From: Solirubrobacterales bacterium
GTDB lineage: Bacteria > Actinomycetota > Thermoleophilia > Solirubrobacterales > 70-9
Assembly (NCBI GenBank): GCA_020438295.1
Contig: JAGQUV010000004.1
Coordinates: 1 to 64,000, forward strand
Direction: 5' to 3'
DNA length: 64,000 bases
Each line of letters starts with the position of its first letter. Positions within the stretch are counted from its first letter, which is position 1. The notes under the pieces were generated by a model. The model did not search any database. It had not been told where the DNA came from and saw nothing but the letters and a program-made list of their open reading frames with translations. The position numbers and the translations under genes were made by a program. Below are positions 34,767-42,427 of this stretch, one piece after another.

Positions 34767-35145
34767 CGGGGGCCTCCGCGGCCAGGTCGCGCAGCGACAT
34801 CCGCATGTCGAAGCCGGTCAGCGAGGCGAGGACGAACCGCCCGGTCACCGCCACCAGGGCCAGGCCGCCCTCCCGGACCACGAACACCTCGGCTTTGTCG
34901 GTAGCGATGTGGGCACTGTCGACCTCCCGGTCGCCGGCCGCATCGACCGCGCCGAGCAGAGCGACCGCGTCACCCGCCCAGCCGGGGTCCTCGGACCGGA
35001 CCGCCAGAGCGGTGCCGCCCGCCTCGATGATCGCGGCCCCCCGCAATTCCGGTTCGAGCTCGGCCAGCTCGTCCAGCACGCGGACCGCCGGTTCGGGCCG
35101 GTCGGACCCGCCCGCCGGCCCGGTCTTGTTGCTTTCATCCGCCAC
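34759..35145 (-). CDS. Roadblock/LC7-like small protein
   Basis: A 128-aa protein with a GTG start. After a polar N-terminus it shows the pattern of a Roadblock/LC7 fold: helix (VRVLDELAEL), strand (AAIIEAGGTALAV), long helix (DAVALLGAVDAAG), then three strands (VDSAHIATDKAEVFVV, LALVAVTGRFVLA) and a final helix. Such proteins often act with small GTPases, but none is nearby. It is followed with overlap by a small basic protein and is divergent from a 50-residue membrane protein. Confidence 0.6.
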   Translation of the reverse strand: MADESNKTGPAGGSDRPEPAVRVLDELAELEPELRGAAIIEAGGTALAVRSEDPGWAGDAVALLGAVDAAGDREVDSAHIATDKAEVFVVREGGLALVAVTGRFVLASLTGFDMRMSLRDLAAEAPDA

Positions 35146-35165
35146 GGTGTAGCAACATACCGACC

Positions 35166-35318
35166 ATGCCGATCGAGAGAGCCTCCTGGATCGCCGTGGT
35201 GGTCGTCTGCGCGCTAGCGGCGCTGGGCACGTTCATTGCCGGGTATGCCGGCTACGGCCTGACCATCGTCGCGGTCGGCCTGGCCGCTTCGGTCAACCTC
35301 TGGCCGCACTCGACCTAA
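35166..35318 (+). CDS. 50-residue membrane protein
   Basis: An ATG at 35166 opens a 50-codon frame ending TAA at 35318. The product is almost entirely hydrophobic after MPIERASW, with two short helices separated by a GYAGYG turn, and ends NLWPHST. Codon third positions are mostly G or C, as in real genes here. The start lies 20 bases from the divergent Roadblock-like gene. No family is recognised. Confidence 0.55.
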   Translation: MPIERASWIAVVVVCALAALGTFIAGYAGYGLTIVAVGLAASVNLWPHST

Positions 35319-35382
35319 ACCGCGCACGGCGCGCCGTCCCGGCCGACCCCGCCGTGCACCGGGCCAATCCGCAAACGGACCG

Positions 35383-36297
35383 TCAGCCGGCCCGGAACGG
35401 GTCGGGGCTGTCGGCCGGGTCGCGCAGCGAGGTTTCGGGCTCGACGTGTATCAGGACCTCGGCCGCCGGCAGTGCGCCGGCGATCGCGTCCCGCATCCCG
35501 TGGGCCACCTCGTGGGCCCGCTCCAGGCTGGTCCCCTCCGAGAACTGGACGTGAAGGTCGACGTGGCGGAGGTGGCCCGAGCGGCGGGCCCTCAGCTTGT
35601 GGTACCCGGCGACTTCTCCGGTGCGCGAGGCGGCGATCGCGCCCTCGATCAGATCCATCTCATCCGGTGGCAGCGCTTCATCGACCAACACTCCCGACGA
35701 GCGCCGGATGATGTTGATCCCGGCCCCGACGATCACCACCGCGACCAGGATCGCGGTGATCGAGTCGAGCGCGACGACCCCGGTCAGTTCCACGATCAGC
35801 AGCCCGACCAGGACCGCGCCGGACGTGGCCGCATCGGTGCGAAGGTGCGCCGCGTCGCCTTCGAGGGCTAGCGACTCCTCTTCCCGAGCCTTGCGATAGA
35901 GGATGGCCGAGACGACCAGGTTGGCGACCGTCGAGAACCCCATCACCGCGATGCCGACCCAGAGCAGCTCGACCTCTGCCCCGGTCACCAGCCGGCGCGT
36001 GGCCTCGAAGATGATGATCCCGGCCCCGACCAGGATCAGGATGCCCTCGATCGTGGCGGCCAGGCTCTCGACCTTCTCGTGGCCATAGGGATGGTCGACG
36101 TCGGCCGGCTCGACCGACTTGCGTACCGAGACATAGGCGATCACCGAAGCGATCAGGTCGATCCCGGAGTGGATCGCCTCGGTGATGATCGCGATCGAGC
36201 CGGTGATCGCCCCGGCCGCCAGTTTTATTGCGATCAACAGCGAGTTGGAGGCGATCGAGAGCGCGGCTGCGCCCGATTTCGTCGCCGGCTGCTTCAT
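35383..36297 (-). CDS. Cation diffusion facilitator family transporter
   Basis: A 304-aa CDF metal-proton antiporter, likely for Zn, Co, Fe or Mn efflux. Six membrane helices fill residues about 10-205. The metal-binding motifs are EAIHSGIDL in helix 2 and GDAAHLRTDAATS in helix 5. The cytoplasmic C-terminal domain (HLRHVDLHVQFSEG; VLIHVEPE) is the dimeric metal-sensing fold. The ATG at 36297 overlaps the rdgB stop as ATGA. Metal specificity is not certain. Confidence 0.9.
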   Translation of the reverse strand: MKQPATKSGAAALSIASNSLLIAIKLAAGAITGSIAIITEAIHSGIDLIASVIAYVSVRKSVEPADVDHPYGHEKVESLAATIEGILILVGAGIIIFEATRRLVTGAEVELLWVGIAVMGFSTVANLVVSAILYRKAREEESLALEGDAAHLRTDAATSGAVLVGLLIVELTGVVALDSITAILVAVVIVGAGINIIRRSSGVLVDEALPPDEMDLIEGAIAASRTGEVAGYHKLRARRSGHLRHVDLHVQFSEGTSLERAHEVAHGMRDAIAGALPAAEVLIHVEPETSLRDPADSPDPFRAG

Positions 36298-36869
36298 CGC
36301 CCGAGGTACTCGGCCAGCTCCCGGGCCACCCGGCCGCGATGGCTCAACGAGTGCTTCTCGTCCGGATCGATCTCGGCCATGGTCCGGTTGTCGTCGGGGC
36401 CGGTGTCGTCGGGAACGAATGCCGGGTCGTAGCCGAAGCCGCCCGACCCCCTCGGTTCCGGTATCAGGTGGCCGGTGCATTCCCCCTCGAACAGGTGCTC
36501 TTCCCCCGCTTCATCGATCAAGGCCAGCGCGCAAACGTACCTCGCCCCGGTTCCCTGCCCAGTGGCGGCCACCTCCTGGAGGACCTTCGCCAGATTCTCA
36601 CCGTCGGTCGCTGCCTCGCCCGCGTACCGGGCCGACCTCACCCCCGGGCGCCCGCCCAGCACCTCGACCTCGATCCCGGAGTCGTCGGCCACCACGACCT
36701 CGCCGGTCGCTTCCCGCGCGGCCCGGGCCTTGATCAATGCGTTCTCGGCGAAGGTCTCGCCATGTTCCACCGGTGACTGGACCCGGTCGGGCAACGGCTG
36801 CAGATCGAGGCCGGGCAGCAGCTCGGCGAACTCCCTGAGCTTGTGGGAATTGCGGCTGGCCAGGATCAA
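36294..36869 (-). CDS. rdgB: XTP/dITP diphosphatase (HAM1/RdgB)
   Basis: A 191-aa house-cleaning pyrophosphatase for deaminated purine nucleotides. The start motif SRNSHKLREF binds the triphosphate, VVADDSGIEVEVLGGRPGVRSARYAG carries the catalytic acids (seen around residue 60), GFGYDPAFVP is intact and the end has SHRGRVARELAEYL. The TTG start overlaps the rph stop as TTGA. The rph-rdgB pair is common in actinobacteria. Confidence 0.94.
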   Translation of the reverse strand: MILASRNSHKLREFAELLPGLDLQPLPDRVQSPVEHGETFAENALIKARAAREATGEVVVADDSGIEVEVLGGRPGVRSARYAGEAATDGENLAKVLQEVAATGQGTGARYVCALALIDEAGEEHLFEGECTGHLIPEPRGSGGFGYDPAFVPDDTGPDDNRTMAEIDPDEKHSLSHRGRVARELAEYLGR

Positions 36870-37600
36870 CAGGCCGTCGCCGTTTCCTGGGCCTGCCGGA
36901 GTTCGTCAATCCCGGCCTCGGCCAGGCCGAGCAGCTCGTCGAGCGAAGCCCGCGACAGCGGCGTCTGTTCGGCCGTCGCCTGCACCTCGACCAGACCGCC
37001 ATCACCGGTCATGACCACGTTGGCGTCTACCTCGGCGGCCGAATCCTCCGCGTAGTCGAGGTCGCAAAGGGCCCGTCCCGCGACCATTCCGACGCTCACC
37101 GCCGCGACCGAAGTGGTCAGCGGCAGGCCCTCGATCTCGCCCCGCTCCACCAGGTCGGCCAGGGCCAGGTGGAGCGCCACGTAGCCACCGGTGATCGAGG
37201 CACATCGGGTCCCGCCGTCGGCCTCCAGTACGTCGCAGTCGACATAGACGCTGCGTTCTCCGAGCGCCCCGAAGTCGACGCCGACCCGCAGCGACCTGCC
37301 GATCAGGCGCTGGATCTCGACTCCGCGACCGTCCTGCCGGCCCCGGCTGATGTCACGGGACTTCCGGTCGCCGGTGGACGCGGGCAGCATCGCGTATTCG
37401 GCGGTCACCCACCCCCTGCCGCGACCCTCCATCCACTTCGGAACCCGGTCCGACACCGATGCCGTGCAGATCACCCGCGTCCCGCCGATCGAGATCAACG
37501 CCGAGCCGTCGGCGCTGCCGACGAAACCGGGCTCGATGGTTACCGGCCGGAGCTCGGCCGGGGTGCGGTCATAGCTGCGTACGACGGTGGATCCTGACAT
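36866..37600 (-). CDS. rph: Ribonuclease PH
   Basis: A 244-aa phosphorolytic exoribonuclease that trims tRNA 3' ends. It keeps RPVTIEPGFVGSADGSALI, the VTAEYAMLPAST motif, RDISRGRQDGRGVEIQRLIGRSLR (as consecutive motifs around 85-110) and the phosphate/metal motif VDCDVLEADGGTR. The ATG at 37600 has GGGAG ten bases upstream and starts the family sequence MSGSTVVRSYDR. It heads an operon with rdgB and the CDF transporter. Confidence 0.95.
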   Translation of the reverse strand: MSGSTVVRSYDRTPAELRPVTIEPGFVGSADGSALISIGGTRVICTASVSDRVPKWMEGRGRGWVTAEYAMLPASTGDRKSRDISRGRQDGRGVEIQRLIGRSLRVGVDFGALGERSVYVDCDVLEADGGTRCASITGGYVALHLALADLVERGEIEGLPLTTSVAAVSVGMVAGRALCDLDYAEDSAAEVDANVVMTGDGGLVEVQATAEQTPLSRASLDELLGLAEAGIDELRQAQETATAC

Positions 37601-37763
37601 TGGCCACAGTCTCCCAGAGTGGGTCGCCTCCTTCCGCTCAGGGCCCGTGCCCGGTCCCGGGCCGGCGGTCACTCCGTGGGGCCGGCGGTCGCTCCGCTGC
37701 CGGGCCGACCCGGTTCCGGCACCGCAGGACCGGACCGGCGGCAAGACGGTATGGCAGCCGGTA

Positions 37764-37792
37764 AGGGAGGAGCGGGCCGGAGCCCGCTCCTC
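37764..37792 (-). terminator. Hairpin after the Flp-like pilin gene
   Basis: A 9-bp perfect GC stem (GGAGCGGGC / GCCCGCTCC) with a CGGA loop, extended by A-T, G-C and G-T pairs, lies 10 bases beyond the pilin stop. It separates the pilin from rph. Confidence 0.6.
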
Positions 37793-37799
37793 TTCCCGG

Positions 37800-38048
37800 T
37801 CAGCGGAACGCGACCTTGTCGACCGCCGACTGGATCTTGTCGACGATCAGCTCGGCCAGCTCCGTCCCCTGCTTCCCGGAAAAGCCCTTCATCGCAGCGA
37901 CCATGCCTACCATCAGCAGGGAAACCAGGAGGATCAGGCCGACGTACTCGACCGTCCCCTGTCCACCCTGCGAGCCGAGCACTCTGCGCGCCGACCGTGC
38001 ACCGGCATGGGTTGCCGCGTGCGCGTAGCCCATCGCTTTGTAAACCAT
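37800..38048 (-). CDS. Flp-like (type IVb) prepilin
   Basis: An 82-aa protein has a basic leader ending SQGG, then QGTVEYVGLILLVSLL: glycine before the cut site and Glu at +5 and Tyr at +6, the signature of Flp/TadE-class prepilins, followed by a hydrophobic helix. The C-terminal 30 residues are a charged helix. The ATG at 38048 has AGGAGG four bases upstream. No tad assembly or peptidase gene is nearby. It could also be a pseudopilin-like membrane peptide. Confidence 0.72.
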   Translation of the reverse strand: MVYKAMGYAHAATHAGARSARRVLGSQGGQGTVEYVGLILLVSLLMVGMVAAMKGFSGKQGTELAELIVDKIQSAVDKVAFR

Positions 38049-38228
38049 CACTCCTCCTCACTGTTTGAGATCCGATGTCCGGGATCCTCCGATCGGGGCC
38101 CGGACAGGACAAGGCGATTGCGTGACGGATCCCGGTCATCCGGGTAACGGACCGCGCAACATCCCGAAGCCGCAGCCGTACGGCCCGGCAATCGAGGCGA
38201 TGCCCGCCGCGGCGGATAACCTCACCCG

Positions 38229-39179
38229 ATGCGAGTCCTGGTGGTCATGAACTTCGGCCCCGACCCGGCCACCCCCCAGCGCGGGCGCTGGGTGGTCGAC
38301 CAGGTCGAAGCCCTGAAGCACGGCGGACTCGAAGTCGAACTGTTCACCTTCCAGCCCGGCCGGAACAACTACCTTCCGGCGATCCGGGCGATCCGGCGGC
38401 GTCTTCGATCGACCGAATACGACCTGGTCCACGCCCACTACGGCCTGGCCGGCTGGTGCGCGCTGCTGGCCGGAGCAAGTCCGCTGATCGTCACCTTCCA
38501 CGGAACCGACGTTCGCCACCGGATCGTCGGCCCGCTTTCGCGCCGGCTTTCGCGGCACATAGCGCTCACCGCCGGCGCGTCGCGGGCGCTGTTCACGAGC
38601 GAGGCCGGCCGGCCGGGCCTGCCCCTCGAGCCCGGCCACAACGCCGTCCTGCCCTGCGGCGCCGACCTCTCGCGCTTCGGCCCGCTCGACCGGGGCGAGG
38701 CGAGGAGGCGACTGGGCCTCGACCCCGGGTCACCCTGTCTCTTCTTCCCGGCCGATCCCGGACGACCGGAGAAGAGATTCGACCGGGCCGGCGAGGTCGC
38801 CGACCGGACCGGGGCCACCCTGCTCACCGGCGGGGGGATCGACCCGGGCGAGATGTCGCTCTGGATCAATGCCGCCAACGCGGTGCTGGTCACCTCCGAC
38901 TACGAGGGTTTCGGCCTGGCCTGCCTCGAATCGCTGGCCTGCGACGTGCCGGTCATCTCGACCCCGGTCGGCATCGCGCCGCACGTGCTGGGTGGTCTCC
39001 GCAATTCGCTGTGCGCCGATTTCGATCCCCTGGAGTGGTCCGATTTCGCCGCCGGGCTGCTGGCCGATGACAACCCGCGGACCCCCGGCAGAGCCCGGGC
39101 CGAGAGGCTCTCGGCCCGCCGGATGGCCGACCGGGTGGCGCTCGCCTACGGTGAAATGCTCGACCGCGCAGAAGGGTGA
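38229..39179 (+). CDS. Glycosyltransferase, GT4 type
   Basis: A 316-aa GT-B glycosyltransferase. The N-terminal domain starts MRVLVVMNFGPDP and has YDLVHAHYGLAGW and VTFHGTDVRHR. The C-terminal domain shows the donor motif YEGFGLACLESLACDVPVIST. It is shorter than most GT4 enzymes because the middle linker is compact. Acceptor and sugar are unknown. It lies 41 bases upstream of the novel coiled-coil gene in the same direction and may share its transcript. Confidence 0.82.
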   Translation: MRVLVVMNFGPDPATPQRGRWVVDQVEALKHGGLEVELFTFQPGRNNYLPAIRAIRRRLRSTEYDLVHAHYGLAGWCALLAGASPLIVTFHGTDVRHRIVGPLSRRLSRHIALTAGASRALFTSEAGRPGLPLEPGHNAVLPCGADLSRFGPLDRGEARRRLGLDPGSPCLFFPADPGRPEKRFDRAGEVADRTGATLLTGGGIDPGEMSLWINAANAVLVTSDYEGFGLACLESLACDVPVISTPVGIAPHVLGGLRNSLCADFDPLEWSDFAAGLLADDNPRTPGRARAERLSARRMADRVALAYGEMLDRAEG

Positions 39180-39220
39180 ACCTTGTCAACTGCCGAGTTC
39201 GGTAATGATGGGGACTGCAG

Positions 39221-40648
39221 ATGAGGAAGGGTGCCCTTAAGAAGAGGAAGAGGCAGCTCGAAGAGCTCCTCCTCGACCGTCGCGAGGCGCTCGGGGAGCT
39301 GGTCCTCGGGATGTACGTCCAGAACTCCTGGGATGACGACCTGCTCGCCCGCGGGTCGGCCGAAGTGGCAGAGGTGGACAACGAGCTGAGCCAATTGACG
39401 GCCGAGGCCCCGGCCAAGCAGGCGGCGGCCGCACCGGCACCCGTCGAACCGGAAACGGCCGAACACACCGGTGAACACGAGTTCCCCGAAACAGGCGAGC
39501 ACACCGGCGAGCACGATTACCCGGCGACCGGAGAGCACACCGCGGAACAGGACTTGGCGACCGGGGAGTACACCGGGGAGCACGACCTCCCCACCGGTGA
39601 CCACCTGGCCGGAGGCACCGGGTCCCAGGACGAACGGGATACCCCGGGGGAACCGGTAAAGCCACCGGTGAAGGCTGAGGCGGCCGGAGCGGCCCCGCCC
39701 CCAGCGGCGACCGCCGCCCCCACGCCATCGGCGACCGCCCCCACGCCATCCGCGACCTCCGCACCGCCGGCAACCGCTCCCGGCACCGGGGCTGAGCCTC
39801 CCGTCGCGGCCTCGACCGGCCCGGCCGTTCCCGCGACCGCGAAGCCACAGGAGGGGGCCGCGAAACCACAGGAGGCGACGGACGCCACACCGGACAACCG
39901 GCTCGACCGGACGGCGAAAGACGTGGAAGAGCGGGAACGCCGGGCCCGCACCGCCGCGGAGGCCGCGAGGGCTTCGCTGGCGGCCGACTCGCAGACCGAA
40001 CTGACCGCGATCATCGGCGAGGTCGAGTCGGAGCGAAAGCAGCTCGACCAGGCCCTGGCCACGGCGGCCGCAAGCATCACCGCCTCGGAAAAGCGGGCGA
40101 CCGAAGCCGAGGAGAGTGCGAAGAAGCGGATCGGCGAAGCGGAGGAGGCCTCGAAGAAGAAGATCGCCGAAGCCGAAGCCCGCATGGCAAGCGAGGCGGC
40201 CGCGAACCGCGAGGCCGCTACCGAATGGGTCCGGAGCCAGTCGGCCGAAATCGAAGCCGACGCAGCCCTGGCCGCGGAAATCGCCGCCGGCGAGGCGGGC
40301 GAGCAGGGCGCACCGCCACCGCCGCCTCCACCGGGCGCGGCCGCGGCCGTCGACTCGCCCGAGGCGAACCGGAAGATCACCGCCCTTCAGGCCGAACTCG
40401 CGGCCGAGAAGGCGGCGAAGGCCGAGGCCCTGGCCAACGCCGAAGCCCGGCTCAAGTCGATCGAGGACAGCGCCAGGGAGGCCGAAGAAAGAGTCGCGAA
40501 AGCCGAACAGGCGGCGAAGGCCGAAACGCCGGCCCACTCGGAGGCCGAGACCAGGGAGGCCGCGGTCGACTGGCTCAGGGGCCAGATCGCCGCACTCCGG
40601 CAGGAGATCCACAAGGGCGCGGCGGCCGGCCAGGAGGACGGTTCCTGA
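39221..40648 (+). CDS. Novel coiled-coil protein with TGEH repeats
   Basis: A 475-aa protein, not recognised. Residues 1-60 form a basic then acidic helical module (LEELLLDRREALGELVLGMY, then SWDDDLLARGSAEVAEVDNEL). Residues 79-128 are a 12-residue repeat of the type TGEHTGEHDYPA. Residues 150-225 are Ala/Pro/Thr-rich linker. Residues 228-345 and 380-465 are Ala/Glu/Lys coiled coils, each ending in a similar motif (AATEWVRSQ; AAVDWLRGQ), separated by a polyproline run. No signal peptide is seen, so it is probably cytoplasmic. Its stop overlaps the next start (TGATG). Confidence 0.75.
   Translation: MRKGALKKRKRQLEELLLDRREALGELVLGMYVQNSWDDDLLARGSAEVAEVDNELSQLTAEAPAKQAAAAPAPVEPETAEHTGEHEFPETGEHTGEHDYPATGEHTAEQDLATGEYTGEHDLPTGDHLAGGTGSQDERDTPGEPVKPPVKAEAAGAAPPPAATAAPTPSATAPTPSATSAPPATAPGTGAEPPVAASTGPAVPATAKPQEGAAKPQEATDATPDNRLDRTAKDVEERERRARTAAEAARASLAADSQTELTAIIGEVESERKQLDQALATAAASITASEKRATEAEESAKKRIGEAEEASKKKIAEAEARMASEAAANREAATEWVRSQSAEIEADAALAAEIAAGEAGEQGAPPPPPPPGAAAAVDSPEANRKITALQAELAAEKAAKAEALANAEARLKSIEDSAREAEERVAKAEQAAKAETPAHSEAETREAAVDWLRGQIAALRQEIHKGAAAGQEDGS
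39455..39604. repeat. Degenerate 36-bp coding repeats (TGEH units)
   Basis: About four units of 12 residues, based on TGEHTGEHD(Y/L)P(A), with both His and Glu conserved. The DNA units have diverged, so the repeat has probably been kept at protein level. Confidence 0.65.
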
Positions 40649-40947
40649 TGGGTATCTTCGGGCGCGGCGGATCGGGCGGACGCGAACGCCGGGCGATGCG
40701 AAAGCACCTGGAGGAGCTCGACGACCTCAGGCGCAAGAACCTCGGTGAGCTCGGCCGCATGACTGTCGAGATGTCCAGGGAAGGGAGCTTCGACCGCCGC
40801 CTGCTGTCCGAAAAGGCCGGTGAGGTCGCCTCGATAGACCGCGAAGCGGATCTGGTCGCCAGGGGTATCGAAGAAGGCCTGTCTCTGGAGGAGCTGGAAG
40901 ATCTGGCCCGCCGGGAAGACGGATCCTCCTCAGCCGCCGCCGAGTAG
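40648..40947 (+). CDS. Small helical protein sharing a module with its upstream neighbour
   Basis: A 99-aa protein begins MGIFGRGGSGGRERRAMRK and continues as helices. Its centre (LEELDDLRRKNLGELGRMTVEM, then SFDRRLLSEKAGEVASIDREAD) aligns with residues 13-57 of the preceding 475-aa protein: RR-x2-LGEL, then a [WF]D-x2-LL, then A/G-EVA-x-[VI]D. The C-terminus is acidic and ends SSSAAAE. The ATG overlaps the previous stop (TGATG), and its TAG overlaps the nadB GTG by one base. No family is recognised. Confidence 0.75.
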   Translation: MGIFGRGGSGGRERRAMRKHLEELDDLRRKNLGELGRMTVEMSREGSFDRRLLSEKAGEVASIDREADLVARGIEEGLSLEELEDLARREDGSSSAAAE

Positions 40948-42407
40948 TGAACCACCCCAGCGCAGAGCCCCCCGAGGGGCGGTTCGATCTGACCATCGTC
41001 GGAGCCGGCGCGGCCGGGCTCTGGGCGGCGCTATGCGCGGCCGAGGCCGGCGGCTCGGTCTGCCTCGTCTCCCGCAAACCGCTCGCCGAAAGTGCCAGCT
41101 TTCACGCCCAGGGCGGCCTGGCCGCGGCGCTCGAACCGTCCGACAGCCCCGAGATCCACGCCGCCGACACGATCGCGGCCGGCCGCAGGCTCTGCCGCAA
41201 GCAGGCGGTCGATGTGCTGACCACGGAAGCGCCGGGCATCGTCCGGGACCTGATCGAGCGGGGGGTGGACTTCGACCGGGAGCCGGACGGCGAGCTTTCA
41301 CTGGCGCTCGAGGGTGGGCATACCAGGCGCCGGATAATCCACTCCGGAGGCAGCAGGACGGGTCGGGAGCTGACCGGCGCGCTGGCCCGGATGGTCGCCG
41401 GCCAGGAGGGGATCGAAGTCCTGGAAGAGACGTCGGCCACCGCGCTATGGAGCGACGGGGACAGCTGCCACGGGTTGGTCACCGACCGCGGGACGATCGC
41501 CAGCCGGGCGACCCTGCTGGCCAGTGGCGGCGCCGCCGCCCTCTGGCGCCGGACCTCCAACCCCTGGGGAGCGATCGGAGCGGGCCCGGTGATGGCCGGC
41601 GCCGCCGGGGCCGAGCTGGCCGACCTCGAGTTCTGCCAGTTTCACCCAACCTGCGTTTCCGCTCCCGGAACGCGGGTGGACGGAGCGCTGGTCACCGAAG
41701 CGGTCCGCGGTGAAGGAGCCACGCTGCTCGACGATTCGGGCCGGCGCTTCACCGACGAACTCGCCCCGCGCGACGAGGTCACCGCCGCGATCCTGGCCCG
41801 GATCGATCAGCAGGACGGGCGTGAGATCAGACTCGACCTGGGAGCGGTTCCCCGGGACAAGTTCCCCAGCGTGTTCGCGATGCTCGAGTCGGCCGGGTTC
41901 GACCCCCGGAAGGAACCGGTGCCGGTATCACCGGGGGCCCACTACATGATGGGCGGCATCGCGGTGGACCTCGACGGGCGCACCAGCCTGGCCGGGCTCT
42001 ACGCGGCCGGCGAGTGCGCCTGCACCGGAATCCACGGAGCCAACCGCCTGGCCTCGAATTCGCTCACCGAGTGCTTCGTGTTCGGGCGCCGTGCCGCGCT
42101 GGCCGGGCTCGAGGAGAAGCGATCCGCGCCGGTCGCGATACCCGACTGGCGCTTTGAGCCACCGACCGTCGAGACCCGGGAAGCCGTCTGGAAGCTGGCC
42201 GGTCCAGTGCGGACCGGGTCCGAGCTCCGGCGGCTGACCGAAGACCCGTACCCGCTCGCCGCGGCGATCGGCAAGAGCGCGCTGGCCCGGGAAGAGTCGC
42301 GGGGCGGTCACCGCCGGACCGACTATCGCGAGACTTCTGCCGCACTCGACCACCATCACCTGATCGTCCTCCCCGACGGCACGATCGAGTCCCGTCGGTG
42401 GGAGTAG
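40947..42407 (+). CDS. nadB: L-aspartate oxidase
   Basis: A 486-aa flavoprotein that oxidises L-aspartate to iminoaspartate, the first step of NAD synthesis. The FAD motif DLTIVGAGAAGLWAALCAAE, the SFHAQGGLAAAL loop, EFCQFHPT, the catalytic arginine region DELAPRDEV and GLYAAGECACTGIHGANRLASNS are intact (seen as separate motifs). The C-terminal helical domain is shorter than in E. coli NadB (540 aa). The GTG start follows the preceding TAG with one base shared. Unlike most clusters, nadA and nadC are not beside it. Confidence 0.9.
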   Translation: MNHPSAEPPEGRFDLTIVGAGAAGLWAALCAAEAGGSVCLVSRKPLAESASFHAQGGLAAALEPSDSPEIHAADTIAAGRRLCRKQAVDVLTTEAPGIVRDLIERGVDFDREPDGELSLALEGGHTRRRIIHSGGSRTGRELTGALARMVAGQEGIEVLEETSATALWSDGDSCHGLVTDRGTIASRATLLASGGAAALWRRTSNPWGAIGAGPVMAGAAGAELADLEFCQFHPTCVSAPGTRVDGALVTEAVRGEGATLLDDSGRRFTDELAPRDEVTAAILARIDQQDGREIRLDLGAVPRDKFPSVFAMLESAGFDPRKEPVPVSPGAHYMMGGIAVDLDGRTSLAGLYAAGECACTGIHGANRLASNSLTECFVFGRRAALAGLEEKRSAPVAIPDWRFEPPTVETREAVWKLAGPVRTGSELRRLTEDPYPLAAAIGKSALAREESRGGHRRTDYRETSAALDHHHLIVLPDGTIESRRWE

Positions 42408-42427
42408 GCGGGACGGGGCGCCGAGCG

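Noticed and set aside
35326-35337. The palindrome ACGGCGCGCCGT after the 50-residue gene as a terminator.
   Set aside because: It leaves no loop and is a simple GC palindrome of a kind common at this composition.
37661-37696. Two copies of GCCGGCGGTCRCTCCG as a regulatory repeat upstream of rph.
   Set aside because: Only two short GC-rich copies are present, with no dyad and no relation to a promoter.
39146-40612. A long open frame on the minus strand opposite the coiled-coil gene.
   Set aside because: It is Gly/Arg-rich without domain structure and mirrors the low-complexity codons of the real gene.
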